From contig CBFIAR010000007.1 of assembly GCA_965660625.1 (NCBI GenBank), positions 62,001-126,000 on the forward strand: 64,000 bases of DNA. The letters are read 5' to 3'. The stretch's first letter is position 1, and the number at the start of each line of letters is the position of its first letter. The stretch is from Glaciecola sp965660625. Lineage in GTDB: Bacteria; Pseudomonadota; Gammaproteobacteria; Enterobacterales; Alteromonadaceae. Position numbers and translations under genes: made by a program. The notes under the pieces are model-generated. The model was given only the letters and a program-made list of their open reading frames with translations. It had not been told where the DNA came from and made no database searches. Positions 1 through 9,173 of this stretch are shown piece by piece.

Positions 1-2090
1 TTTCCAGAAATACTGGCCGCCATGCGGGGTTGTAAAATACCATATCCGCCAATCACACACTGTTTTTGAGTATCAAAACGAGGTCGATTGAGGGGATGCG
101 CCATAGCCCCTACCAGCTGATGGGCACAGTCTCTTGGAAGCTGAGTGTCGGTATCCAAAGTAATGACATATTTGACTTGCGTAAGTGCGCTTATGTTGCC
201 AACAATCAAACTAAATCGGTCTTGATGTTGCCCTCGTAATAGCGCGTTTAGATCGCCTAACTTACCCCTTTTACGTTCGCTGCCCATCCATAACTTTTCT
301 TGTTTATTCCACGTGCGCGGACGATGCAAAAGAAAAAAACGCTCAGCTTGATCAGGCAATGGCGCCTCCGAAACCGGATATTTGGCGTTCAATTGCTCTA
401 TGCCTGCGCGTGCTTGCTGCAGCAGTGCTTGGTCTGTCGCTTGAGTTGGTTCAGAGGCATCATGGAAGTCGGTTAATAGAGCAAAGTGCAGATGCTGGTC
501 GCGATTACCTAAAAATCTCACTTCCAATATTTCTAGTAATGATTCAATGCCTTCCGCGTTACTCAGCATGCTTGGAATAACTACTAGGGTTTGCATTGTT
601 TCTGGCAAGCCGTTTGAGTAGTCCATGCGAGGCATACGTTTTGGCTCGACCAAAATTGTAGCAAGCCAATTTACTAATGCAGTTGCTAATTGAGTAGCAG
701 ATAGTAATGTAACAACACTCAATAATATAAAACGCCAATCAGTGAAATCAACTGTTTCAGCGACCGAAAACAAAGCAATGGTAGACAAAGCAGTTAACAC
801 CGCAATGGAACCAAGGTAAATAATCAATGGGATACCACGAGAAATGAAGCGCAAGCGAGTTGCTAGGCTTGTTTTTACCTCTATTGCATTTTTTAATTGC
901 GTAATTCCGCTGTCAATCAAATAATACCCAACGTGGCTCGCAGGCCCGCTATTGTCATCAACATCACTTGCATGTTGTTGAGCCAATTCCAAGGCTTTTT
1001 TGGCGATATCAATCTCAGAGTGAGAACTGCGTTTAGCTAATCGATCGATCACTTGACGATAACTGTCACGCGTAGCAAAGTCCATTGCACTGTAGGGCCC
1101 GGATGGATCTTGTCGCAATACTTGTTCAACTTTACTATTTTCTTCAACAAAATCCCGCCAATCCATTGCAGTTAACCAGCGTAAACTGCCTATGGTGTTG
1201 CTAACAGACACTTGATCTGCCGCCTGCTGTTGCGTTTCTATCTGGATCATTTGTTCGATAGTTAAACTTGATTCTGCGAGTTTTTGTTCAATCCACGTGA
1301 GAGGTAGTGCTAACGCCGAGCCATGTCCTTGGAGTTTGCGCGTTAATTCAGCCACGAAAGCGCTACTCAATAAAGGCTTAGAACGCGCCATGTCCGCAAT
1401 CACCAAAATCAAATTTTGAGGATCGTTTTCAGCCATTCCCAGCATTTTATGCGCCCATTGCTGAGCTAAGTTTATATATTCACGAGATGTCGTAATACGA
1501 ACGCTAGCGCGGCGCAAGTTTTCAATCAATGCCAGCCTTAACATGATCGGAATTGCCCAAAGTTCACCTAATTTAAGCGGTGTGACCGTTTGATAAGCTT
1601 CGATAAATTTCGCAAAAATTTCAGCATCTACACGACCATCACCGTGAGAAATAACGTTTAGCGCTATATCATAAACGCGCGGATAGCCAGTTGAACTGCC
1701 TTTTGCTAATCGCGGGAGCTCTTTACTGTAACCTTTTGGCAGATGGAGGCGAGCAGTACGGATCTGTTCTTCAATTAGATAAAAATTATCTAATAACCAC
1801 TCTCCAGACGGAGCAATAGTTTGCTTAGACTTAATGGCATTAGCCAATAGGTGATTGGTATCGAAAAGTATGCGTTCATTTGAATCTAGACGACTCAACA
1901 GTTTGTCATGCGTATTAAAGCGGTCAATTTCATGGCTTTTTGCCAGAGATATCGCATGCTTCTTCATTTGCTCTGTATTCAGTAACTCTGCTCTCATTGG
2001 TGTCTGCTGAATCGACAATGGAGACTTTGGCCGCCATCGCAATTGCTTAAGACGACGAAATATCGTAAGGAAAGAAGTTTTAAGATTCAT
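1..2090 (-). CDS. ndvB: Cyclic beta-1,2-glucan synthase (NdvB/ChvB family), N-terminal part
   Basis: The minus strand is open from the ATG at 2090 to the window edge, giving about 696 residues of a protein whose family normally has 2700-2900. The part seen holds the N-terminal domain, two hydrophobic segments around 1060-700 (minus reading), and the start of the GT84 glycosyltransferase region. Its hallmarks are visible: a WMGSERKRGKL stretch near 270, then LDTDTQLPRD followed by MAHPLNRPRFD near 150-50. NdvB/ChvB makes cyclic beta-1,2-glucans from UDP-glucose at the inner membrane and exports them to the periplasm, affecting osmoadaptation and surface properties. The glycosidase and phosphorylase domains lie outside the window. 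The family call is firm; the exact glucan is inferred. Confidence 0.85.
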   Translation of the reverse strand, partial: MNLKTSFLTIFRRLKQLRWRPKSPLSIQQTPMRAELLNTEQMKKHAISLAKSHEIDRFNTHDKLLSRLDSNERILFDTNHLLANAIKSKQTIAPSGEWLLDNFYLIEEQIRTARLHLPKGYSKELPRLAKGSSTGYPRVYDIALNVISHGDGRVDAEIFAKFIEAYQTVTPLKLGELWAIPIMLRLALIENLRRASVRITTSREYINLAQQWAHKMLGMAENDPQNLILVIADMARSKPLLSSAFVAELTRKLQGHGSALALPLTWIEQKLAESSLTIEQMIQIETQQQAADQVSVSNTIGSLRWLTAMDWRDFVEENSKVEQVLRQDPSGPYSAMDFATRDSYRQVIDRLAKRSSHSEIDIAKKALELAQQHASDVDDNSGPASHVGYYLIDSGITQLKNAIEVKTSLATRLRFISRGIPLIIYLGSIAVLTALSTIALFSVAETVDFTDWRFILLSVVTLLSATQLATALVNWLATILVEPKRMPRMDYSNGLPETMQTLVVIPSMLSNAEGIESLLEILEVRFLGNRDQHLHFALLTDFHDASEPTQATDQALLQQARAGIEQLNAKYPVSEAPLPDQAERFFLLHRPRTWNKQEKLWMGSERKRGKLGDLNALLRGQHQDRFSLIVGNISALTQVKYVITLDTDTQLPRDCAHQLVGAMAHPLNRPRFDTQKQCVIGGYGILQPRMAASISG

Positions 2091-2367
2091 ATGATTTACT
2101 TCTGTTTAAAGGCTAAATATACATAGGCGCTATTGAAAATAAGTTGCCTAGTAAATTTATGCCTAATTCTTTGAGCCTATACGACAGTTTGTACTTCGTG
2201 TTGCTAACTGTCTGTGCGGATGCGCACATTGGATTATATGCAGCACTGTTTTGAGTTAAGTCTGACTTTGCGCGCTACCGCACAGAGTGAGTTTCTCGAA
2301 TGTATTATGATGCGATGGTGTTAAGAAAATGCTTTTTAATCATTTGTTTTGCTTAGAGGATACTGCT

Positions 2368-2808
2368 ATGAGTAACTATAGAAAAATTTTAATCGCTATC
2401 GATTTTCATACAGAATATGAAAATATTATTCATCGTGCGCTAAAAATAGCGGAATCCAAAGAAGATTTGATTTTGCTTTTTGTAACTCTGCCGTCAGTCT
2501 ATGTTCAACCATACCTATATGGCATGAGCACCAAGGAACTCAGTGACGCAGATCACATGGAAAAAGCGATGAAACGCCTCCAGAAGATTGCCAAAAAGTT
2601 TGGTATTCCTGCTCAAAACGTCCATGTTAAGTTGGGCGACATTGCAGAGCAAATTAAGCAATTTGCAAATGAAGAACATGCTGACCTAATTGTTATCGGT
2701 ACGCATGGACGCAGTGGTATTAAACTCCTGCTTGGCTCAACTGCAAATGCAGTGTTACATGGGGTTAAGCAGGACGTGCTAGCAGTTCGCATGCATGAAA
2801 ATCTTTAA
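2368..2808 (+). CDS. Universal stress protein (UspA family)
   Basis: A single Usp domain of 146 residues. It begins with the usual hydrophobic beta strand (KILIAIDF) and ends with the ATP-binding signature GTHGRSGIKLLLGSTAN, the G-x2-G-x9-G(S/T) motif of ATP-binding Usp proteins, followed by VLAVR. The start at 2368 is chosen because AGAGGA lies just upstream and the protein then begins right before the first strand; an in-frame upstream ATG at 2329 would add 13 unconserved residues. It lies about 180 nt before the N-ATPase operon on the same strand. Its role is inferred as stress or energy sensing; no partner is shown. Confidence 0.85.
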   Translation: MSNYRKILIAIDFHTEYENIIHRALKIAESKEDLILLFVTLPSVYVQPYLYGMSTKELSDADHMEKAMKRLQKIAKKFGIPAQNVHVKLGDIAEQIKQFANEEHADLIVIGTHGRSGIKLLLGSTANAVLHGVKQDVLAVRMHENL

Positions 2809-2986
2809 CGCAAGCTTTTAAGCACCAAAATAGCTCGCGGTCTAATACCCACTTTGTTTTCTGTCCACAATTTAGTTTACCAATCTAACTGAGTACGCTA
2901 ACGCACAGACCAATAAAAAACCACATCATACCATCGCTTTGTGTAGGGGCGAAGAGGTGCCGTTATTCAGAATAGGCTCTCAAAAT

Positions 2987-4426
2987 ATGACTTTAGCAAT
3001 GGTAAAGGCTAGTAATAGCCAAATAAATAATGGTGTGGTAGTGGCGATACGCGGTAGCATAGTTGATGTCAGGTTTGATACTGAATTGCCGGCTATCCGC
3101 TCTATGCTCAGCATAGGTGACGGTCATAAGATCGTTATCGAAGTGTTAGAACAACGCGATTCGAAGCATGTGCGTGGCATAGCACTTACACCAACGCAAG
3201 GACTGTCACGCGGCACAGCAGTGCAATTTAGTTGTCAACCATTGCAAGCTCCCGTTGGCCGAGGCATCTTGTCGCGCATGTTTGATGTGTTTGGCAACAC
3301 TATCGACCGTGAGGGGGCGTTAACTGACGTAAAGTGGCGTTCAGTCCATGGTTTACCGCCGACATTGGCCCAACGCTCAACAAACTCAGAAATTTTTGAA
3401 ACCGGCATTAAAATCATTGATGTGCTGGTACCTCTTGAACGTGGCGGAAAAGCCGGGCTTTTCGGTGGCGCTGGCGTGGGTAAAACGGTGCTGCTAACGG
3501 AAATGATCCACAACATGGTTGGCAAGCACAAAGGGGTGAGTATCTTTTGCGGCATAGGCGAGCGTTGTCGTGAAGGAGAAGAGCTCTATCGGGAAATGAA
3601 AGAAGCTGACGTGTTGCCCAATATGGTGATGCTATTTGGTCAAATGAACGAACCCCCAGGCAGTCGTTTTCGAATTGGACAAGCTGCTCTGACCATGGCG
3701 GAATACTTTCGAGATGATGAACAGCGTGACGTGCTGCTATTAATTGACAATATTTTTCGTTTTATTCAAGCGGGCTCAGAAGTTTCTGGACTGATGGGAC
3801 AAATGCCATCTCGACTTGGTTATCAACCGACCATGGGTACCGAGTTAGCGGGGCTAGAAGAAAGGATTGCTAACACTGACAAAGCGGCCATTACCTCAAT
3901 TCAAGCTGTATATGTACCCGCAGATGATTTTACTGACCCAGCCGCGGTACATACTTTTTCTCACCTTTCCGCGTCAATTGTACTGTCGCGTAAACGCGCT
4001 AGTGAGGGGCTCTTTCCTGCCATCGATCCTTTGCAGTCAAACTCAAAAATGGCAACGCCCAGTGTGGTTGGTGAACGTCACTATGAATTAGCTCAAAAAG
4101 TTCGCAAAACATTAGCGCAATACGCTGAACTTAAAGACATCATCGCTATGCTGGGGCTTGAACAACTCTCCATTGAGGACCGCGCCGTGGTTGGCCGCGC
4201 AAGACGCCTAGAACGATTTCTTACGCAACCTTTTTTTACGACCGAGCGATTTACTGGGAAGGAAGGAAAATTAGTTAGCCTCGCCGATGCACTCGACGGT
4301 TGTGAGCGGATATTAAACGATGAGTTTAAAGATTATTCAGAGAGTTCTCTGTATATGATCGGGACCATTGCAGAAGCCAAAAAGAAGGTCGAAGCATCAT
4401 CAAAGAAAGAGGCTGCTGATGTCTGA
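2987..4426 (+). CDS. atpD: N-type ATPase beta subunit
   Basis: Catalytic F1 beta subunit of an N-ATPase, the alternative F-type ATPase with gene order DCQRBEFAG. The Walker A loop GGAGVGKT, GERCREGEEL, the Walker B region LLLIDNIFRF and the MPSRLGYQPT segment are present. It starts the operon, unlike housekeeping atp operons where beta comes near the end. The ATG at 2987 gives 479 residues; a TTG at 2939 or a GTG at 2957, the latter preceded by AGGGG, would extend it. The stop overlaps atpC by 8 nt. The more usual F in IDNIFRFxQ is followed here by I (RFIQ), a small oddity. Confidence 0.93.
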   Translation: MTLAMVKASNSQINNGVVVAIRGSIVDVRFDTELPAIRSMLSIGDGHKIVIEVLEQRDSKHVRGIALTPTQGLSRGTAVQFSCQPLQAPVGRGILSRMFDVFGNTIDREGALTDVKWRSVHGLPPTLAQRSTNSEIFETGIKIIDVLVPLERGGKAGLFGGAGVGKTVLLTEMIHNMVGKHKGVSIFCGIGERCREGEELYREMKEADVLPNMVMLFGQMNEPPGSRFRIGQAALTMAEYFRDDEQRDVLLLIDNIFRFIQAGSEVSGLMGQMPSRLGYQPTMGTELAGLEERIANTDKAAITSIQAVYVPADDFTDPAAVHTFSHLSASIVLSRKRASEGLFPAIDPLQSNSKMATPSVVGERHYELAQKVRKTLAQYAELKDIIAMLGLEQLSIEDRAVVGRARRLERFLTQPFFTTERFTGKEGKLVSLADALDGCERILNDEFKDYSESSLYMIGTIAEAKKKVEASSKKEAADV

Positions 4427-4823
4427 AATGCACATGCATCTTAAGCTGCTTTTGCCCCATCACATCTTGCTAGACAGACAAGATGTTACCCATATCGAGG
4501 TCGAAACATATGAAGGGGCGTATGGTTTTTTACCGCATAGACTTGACTGCGTGGCACCCTTGCCACCGGGTATTTTGGCTTTTACAACAGAAGAGAAAAG
4601 CGAAGTATTTGTAGCACTAGATGAGGGCGTGTTGGTTAAAGCAGGCGCAGATGTGCTGGTGTCGGTGCGCAATGCCATGATGGATGCTGATCTAGAAAAG
4701 CTGCGCGACGTGGTAGAAAAAGAATTTTTGGCAATGGATGAGCAAGCGCTGCAAGTGCGCAGAGTCATGGCGAAATTGGAAAGCAGCTTTTTGCATCGAT
4801 TCGCCAAGATTAACAAAGGTTAA
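4419..4823 (+). CDS. atpC: N-type ATPase epsilon subunit
   Basis: Epsilon subunit of F1 (134 residues), the central-stalk subunit that couples gamma to the c ring and can regulate ATP hydrolysis. The N-terminal beta-sandwich is recognisable (LKLLLPHHILL, YGFLPHRLDCVAPLPPGIL), followed by a helical C-terminal region with many Glu and Lys. The start ATG overlaps the last 8 nt of atpD, so translation is probably coupled. The longer reading from 4368 adds a Lys/Arg-rich piece that is only the shifted frame of atpD and was discarded. Position directly after atpD is diagnostic of N-ATPase operons. Confidence 0.9.
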   Translation: MSEMHMHLKLLLPHHILLDRQDVTHIEVETYEGAYGFLPHRLDCVAPLPPGILAFTTEEKSEVFVALDEGVLVKAGADVLVSVRNAMMDADLEKLRDVVEKEFLAMDEQALQVRRVMAKLESSFLHRFAKINKG

Positions 4824-4950
4824 CCCAACTAAAGCAAACAAAATGTGGGTAACAAACTAGCGAAGATCAATAGTCATTGATCATTGTCAGCATTCATAGC
4901 CAGCATAAGTGAGGGCAAAACCTTGAACTCAACACCATGAACTCAAAACT

Positions 4951-5415
4951 ATGACATTAGAAAAAATGACAGAAGAAAAACAACAAGAACCGACGAATAC
5001 GCCACGAACAATGACCACCGAAGTGGGTGTAAAGGCAGCGCGAAAACTGCATGCACGGCGCCAGCCAGAGCAAAAGGTATGGTTCGGTTTAGGGATGATG
5101 GGTTTAATTGGCTGGTCGGTTGCCGTACCGACACTATTGGGTGCTGGTTTAGGCATCTACATTGATACATATCACCCGAGTGAAAGGTCATGGACTTTGG
5201 CCTTTTTGGTCGCTGGACTGGCGATGGGTTGCTTCAATGCATGGCATTGGGTCTCAAAAGAAGAGAGGGCGATCCATGCTCCTGAAAATGAAGTTAGCAA
5301 TACCACTGCGGCCAGTTCTGATAGAGGCACTACAGAGCTCACCAGTGCTGAAGAACATGAACAAGGCCCATTGAATAAAGAAGCCAGTCAAGAGAAGAAA
5401 ACAACGAAAAAGTAG
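4951..5415 (+). CDS. atpQ: N-type ATPase accessory subunit AtpQ (AtpI/AtpZ-like)
   Basis: A 154-residue membrane protein with a charged N-terminus (about 45 residues), two predicted membrane helices joined by a short loop (LGMMGLIGWSVAVPTLLGAGL and TLAFLVAGLAMGCFNAWHW), and a long hydrophilic Glu/Lys-rich tail of about 50 residues. The two-helix core resembles AtpI/AtpZ, which help assemble or load the c ring. The third place in the operon is the AtpQ position of N-ATPases. The gap of 127 nt after atpC is the largest in the operon apart from that before atpE. The tail is longer than expected and not recognised. Confidence 0.8.
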   Translation: MTLEKMTEEKQQEPTNTPRTMTTEVGVKAARKLHARRQPEQKVWFGLGMMGLIGWSVAVPTLLGAGLGIYIDTYHPSERSWTLAFLVAGLAMGCFNAWHWVSKEERAIHAPENEVSNTTAASSDRGTTELTSAEEHEQGPLNKEASQEKKTTKK

Positions 5416-5426
5416 AGGAAAAAAGC

Positions 5427-5756
5427 ATGAGTGAACTGTATCAAACAATAACGGCTTTGCTGATCATATGGGGTATCGGTGTTGGATTAGGTGTTTTTTT
5501 CTTTGGTGGCTTATGGTGGACAGTTCGCAAAGGCCTATTTTCTGCTCACCCTGCATTATGGATGTTAAGTAGTTTGCTACTGCGCATGGGACTAACCGTA
5601 GGCGGCTTTTACTTGGTCCTTTCAAGTGACTTAGTTGGCGCAGCATGGCAGCGCTTACTTTTGTGTTTGCTTGGTTTTTTGACTGCACGCTTGTTGATTA
5701 ATCAGGGTACTCGTACGATTGAAGCAAAATCGTCGGTCTCAAGTAAGGGGGTCTAA
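5427..5756 (+). CDS. atpR: N-type ATPase subunit AtpR
   Basis: A 109-residue protein with three predicted membrane helices, found only in N-ATPase operons. The second or third helix carries an arginine in SLLLRMGLTVGGFYL, matching the conserved membrane arginine of AtpR that has been proposed to interact with the c-ring carboxylates. The start ATG follows a good GAGGAAAAAAGC ribosome site 11 nt after atpQ. Its stop is 1 nt before the atpB ATG, so the two are likely translated together. Function in c-ring assembly is from the family, not shown here. Confidence 0.85.
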   Translation: MSELYQTITALLIIWGIGVGLGVFFFGGLWWTVRKGLFSAHPALWMLSSLLLRMGLTVGGFYLVLSSDLVGAAWQRLLLCLLGFLTARLLINQGTRTIEAKSSVSSKGV

Positions 5757-5757
5757 A

Positions 5758-6435
5758 ATGGATCTTAGCCCCGACATGATAGTTTATTGGCAGTTTGGAT
5801 TTATCAAATTGAACGCCACTATTGTTTTTACTTGGGCCTTAATGTTCTTATTGACGATCAGCTCCATGCTAATCACTCGAAAACTTTCCAAGGAATTAGA
5901 GCGCTCACGCTGGCAAAACTTCTTAGAAATAATTGTCACCAGTATCGAACAACAAATAACAGATGTTGGTTTGCACGAGGCGAATAAATATTTAGGTTTT
6001 TTAGGAACGTTATTTTTGTTTTTAGTGGCGGCCAGCATTTGTACTATCATTCCTGGCTACGAGCCTCCTACGGCATCCTTGTCGACAACAATGGCTTTAG
6101 CCCTAACTGTGTTTATTGCAGTACCGGTTTTTGGTATCGCTGAGCGAGGACTCGGCACATACCTTAATTCATATATGCAACCCACGGTGCTAATGCTTCC
6201 CTTTAACATTATTAGTGAACTGTCGCGTACCTTGGCGCTAGCTGTTCGTTTATTTGGCAATATGATGAGTGGCGCAATGATAATTGGAATCTTGTTAACT
6301 ATTACCCCGTTTATTTTCCCAATAGTCATGACAGCACTCGGGCTGCTAACCGGTATGGTGCAAGCTTATATATTCAGTATTTTGGCTGCAGTCTATATTG
6401 CCGCAGCAACTCGATCGCGCTTAGCCGAAGAGTGA
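5758..6435 (+). CDS. atpB: N-type ATPase subunit a
   Basis: Fo stator subunit a, 225 residues with five or six membrane helices. The essential stator arginine is R164 in ALAVRLFGNMMSG, the counterpart of E. coli Arg210, facing the c ring during ion transfer. The ATG at 5758 is preferred because AAGTAAGGGGGTCTAAA precedes it and it follows the atpR stop directly; the 13 upstream residues in the same frame are the shifted end of atpR. Preceded by atpR and followed by atpE after a 95-nt spacer. Confidence 0.92.
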   Translation: MDLSPDMIVYWQFGFIKLNATIVFTWALMFLLTISSMLITRKLSKELERSRWQNFLEIIVTSIEQQITDVGLHEANKYLGFLGTLFLFLVAASICTIIPGYEPPTASLSTTMALALTVFIAVPVFGIAERGLGTYLNSYMQPTVLMLPFNIISELSRTLALAVRLFGNMMSGAMIIGILLTITPFIFPIVMTALGLLTGMVQAYIFSILAAVYIAAATRSRLAEE

Positions 6436-6530
6436 AAGACATAGAAAGCTCAAGGATGCAGCATTATTAATTAAGTCGGGTATTGGCGCAAACGACAAAA
6501 ACGCATTTAACATTTAATTGAGGAAATAAT

Positions 6531-6812
6531 ATGGACAGCATGACAATGATAGCGATAGCTTCAATCGTTATATCTGGCATTACTATTAGTTTTGGCTGCC
6601 TCGGCCCATCATTAGGCGAGGGTAGAGCGGTGGCAACAGCACTGAGTGCGCTAGCGCAACAGCCGGATGCATCTGCCACTATTACACGGACACTGTTTGT
6701 TGGCTTAGCGATGATTGAATCTACGGCCATTTACTGTTTCGTTGTGTCGATGATCCTTATTTTTGCGAATCCCTTTTGGAATTATGCGATTGCGCAAAGT
6801 CTCGGAAACTAA
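6531..6812 (+). CDS. atpE: N-type ATPase subunit c with two-carboxylate ion-binding motif
   Basis: Rotor-ring subunit, 93 residues, two helices joined by a polar loop. The ion-binding helix 2 carries E63-S64-T65 and Y68 (MIESTAIY), as in Na+-binding c subunits. Helix 1 carries GPSLGEG with E30 at the position that is Gln32 in Ilyobacter tartaricus, so both helices offer a carboxylate. This two-carboxylate pattern is known from N-ATPases and Fusobacterium. The polar loop reads AQQPDA where most c subunits have RQP, so the common loop arginine is absent. Whether Na+ or H+ is carried cannot be settled by sequence alone. Ribosome site GAGGAA precedes the ATG. Confidence 0.93.
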   Translation: MDSMTMIAIASIVISGITISFGCLGPSLGEGRAVATALSALAQQPDASATITRTLFVGLAMIESTAIYCFVVSMILIFANPFWNYAIAQSLGN

Positions 6813-6815
6813 CAA

Positions 6816-7619
6816 ATGTTAATTGATTGGTTTACGGTTGCAGCTCAGGCAATTAATTTTTTCTTGTTAGTGTGGCTGCTGAAGCGATATTTGTACAAGC
6901 CAATTTTACATGCCATTGATGCTCGTGAGGAACGCATTAAGACGCAGCTTGCCGATGGCACCGCGCAACAACAAAAAGCGGAAAGCGAGCGTGAAAAGTT
7001 TCACAGTAAAAATGACAAATTTGAGCAAGAGCGTGCCAAACTGATGCAAAAAGCGATATCTGAGGCTGATAGCGAGCGTCAGCGTTTAGTTGAAAAAGCG
7101 AGACAAGATGCCCAAGCTGAGCGACTTAAATATCAGCAGAACTTAGCGTTAGAGGCACATAAGCTGAAACAAACACTCAGTTCAAAAGCCGCACAAGAAG
7201 TTTTTGCTATCACGCGACAAACATTGCAAGATCTAGCTAGCGCAAGTTTAGAGGAGCAAGTGGTTGCGGTTTTTGTCAAAACGCTGAATGAATTAGCAGC
7301 ACCAGCGAAGTCTGCGGTAACAGAGGCCTTAAAAGCCATATCAGGAAATGAGCAAGCGCTGCTGCGAAGCGCATTTGATTTGCCAGAGGATCTGCGGACA
7401 AAAGTCCAACAAGCAATTAAGAAAACGTTTAATGCAGACATTGAGCTAATATTCGAAACACAACTGCAGCTGATCAATGGGATTCAATTGATTGCCGGAG
7501 GGCAAAAGCTAGCATGGAGTATTGACGATTATTTGCTGAGGCTGGAGGAGAATGTCAATGCTCTGTTAGAGGTAAATAAGCATTCACCCAGCAAAAACGA
7601 CGAAGAAACCAAAGTATGA
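6816..7619 (+). CDS. atpF: N-type ATPase subunit b with delta-like C-terminal part
   Basis: Peripheral-stalk subunit of 267 residues. One membrane helix near residues 5-25 is followed by a long charged coiled coil (about 30-135; Lys/Glu/Gln rich) and then a globular C-terminal region of about 130 residues. Ordinary b subunits end near 156; the extra domain fits N-ATPases, which lack a separate delta gene (atpH) and are thought to carry a delta-like part here. No atpH exists in this operon, in line with that. The ATG follows the atpE stop by 3 nt, and the TGA overlaps the atpA ATG. Confidence 0.88.
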   Translation: MLIDWFTVAAQAINFFLLVWLLKRYLYKPILHAIDAREERIKTQLADGTAQQQKAESEREKFHSKNDKFEQERAKLMQKAISEADSERQRLVEKARQDAQAERLKYQQNLALEAHKLKQTLSSKAAQEVFAITRQTLQDLASASLEEQVVAVFVKTLNELAAPAKSAVTEALKAISGNEQALLRSAFDLPEDLRTKVQQAIKKTFNADIELIFETQLQLINGIQLIAGGQKLAWSIDDYLLRLEENVNALLEVNKHSPSKNDEETKV

Positions 7620-9163
7620 ACAGTGAAGCTAATAGTCTGAACGAAGTTCTTGACACTACTTTTGCAAGTTTTCAGCAGGGACGTGAGGCGCACACCCCAC
7701 AATTAGATTTATATGAAGTTGGTATTGTAAGCAAAGTGTCTACCGGTATCGCATCAGTCACAGGGCTTCCCGGTGTAGGGTTTGAAGAATTAGTCGTATT
7801 CCCTGGGAATGTGCTTGGTATTGCATTCAATGTTGATGAGTTCGAAATTGGGGTTGTTCTACTTGGCGATTATGCAAAGCTACAGGCGGGTGATGAGGTG
7901 CGTCGCAGTGGACGGGTTATGGACGTCGCCGTAGGAGATGAATTGCTCGGTAGAGTCATCAACCCCCTGGGAGAACCCTTAGATGAGGGCGCTGTGGTTG
8001 ACACTGGTTTACGCTTCCCAATCGAGAGACCTGCGGCTCCTATTATGGATCGTGTTCCGGTTACCATGCCACTGCAAACTGGCCTTATTGTCATTGACGC
8101 GATGATACCAATTGGGCGTGGACAGCGCGAACTTATCCTTGGTGATCGCCAGACAGGAAAGACGGCCATTGCCATCGATACGATTTTAAATCAGCGTGGT
8201 CAGGATGTTATTTGCGTTTACTGCGCTATTGGTCAACGTGCTGCAACGGTTGCAAAAACGATTAACGTTTTACGTAAACACAATGCAATGGCCTATACAG
8301 TGGTCATGGTCACCGAAGGAAACGAGCCGCCAGGATTGCAGTATATAGCACCATACGCTGCAACAAGCATTGCTGAATACTTTATGGAGCAAGGGCGCAA
8401 TGTGTTAATTGTGTATGACGACTTAACCAAACATGCCCGAGCATATCGAGAGTTATCGTTGTTGCTGCGTCGTCCTCCAGGACGTGAGGCTTTTCCTGGT
8501 GATATCTTCTATATTCATTCTCGTTTGTTGGAGCGCGCAACACATTTGTGTACAGCTCGCGGGGGAGGTTCGCTCACTGCACTGCCCATTATTGAAACGG
8601 AGGCCCAGAACATCTCTGCTTATATTCCTACAAACCTCATTTCTATAACTGATGGCCAAGTTTATTTGTCGCCGTCACTCTTTGAATTGGGGGTTTTACC
8701 CGCAATTGACGTGGGTAGGTCAGTTTCAAGAGTTGGCGGGAAAGCACAAAGAGCCGCATTTCGAGCTGTCGCCGGAGACCTTAAACTTGCTTACGCACAG
8801 TTTGAAGAACTTGAAACGTTTGCGCGCTTTGGTGCCCGTTTGGATGACGACTCGCGCCAAACTATCGAACATGGTAGGCGCATTCGCGCATGTTTAAAGC
8901 AGACTGAATCATCGCCCATGTTAGTAGCGGCCCAGATCACGGTATTGCTTGCGTTGAGTTCGGGATTATTTGATAAGGTGCCAATCACACAAATGCCAGC
9001 GGCGCAAAGCACATTGAGTAAAGCCGTTGTTCAATTGCCCGAAGATTTGCGGGCCCGATTCGAAACGGCTTCAACTTTGAGTCGGGATGATCGAAAAAGT
9101 ATCATCGGGTTAGCAACAAAGATACTTGCCGACTTTCAGCATGAGCCAGAATCGCCGATATAA
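7616..9163 (+). CDS. atpA: N-type ATPase alpha subunit
   Basis: Non-catalytic nucleotide-binding F1 alpha subunit, 515 residues. Walker A is GDRQTGKT, followed by the alpha-typical GQRAATVA, the Walker B region NVLIVYDDLTKHA and LLRRPPGREAFPGDIFYIHSRLLERA. Full length for the family. The ATG overlaps the atpF stop (ATGA). With beta it forms the alpha3beta3 head. The C-terminal part diverges from housekeeping AtpA, as expected of N-ATPases. Confidence 0.94.
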   Translation: MNSEANSLNEVLDTTFASFQQGREAHTPQLDLYEVGIVSKVSTGIASVTGLPGVGFEELVVFPGNVLGIAFNVDEFEIGVVLLGDYAKLQAGDEVRRSGRVMDVAVGDELLGRVINPLGEPLDEGAVVDTGLRFPIERPAAPIMDRVPVTMPLQTGLIVIDAMIPIGRGQRELILGDRQTGKTAIAIDTILNQRGQDVICVYCAIGQRAATVAKTINVLRKHNAMAYTVVMVTEGNEPPGLQYIAPYAATSIAEYFMEQGRNVLIVYDDLTKHARAYRELSLLLRRPPGREAFPGDIFYIHSRLLERATHLCTARGGGSLTALPIIETEAQNISAYIPTNLISITDGQVYLSPSLFELGVLPAIDVGRSVSRVGGKAQRAAFRAVAGDLKLAYAQFEELETFARFGARLDDDSRQTIEHGRRIRACLKQTESSPMLVAAQITVLLALSSGLFDKVPITQMPAAQSTLSKAVVQLPEDLRARFETASTLSRDDRKSIIGLATKILADFQHEPESPI

Positions 9164-9173
9164 TGAGAAGTTT

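Noticed and set aside
359..580. Plus-strand ORF within the first 2 kb
   Set aside because: It is the complement of strongly conserved NdvB coding sequence on the minus strand.
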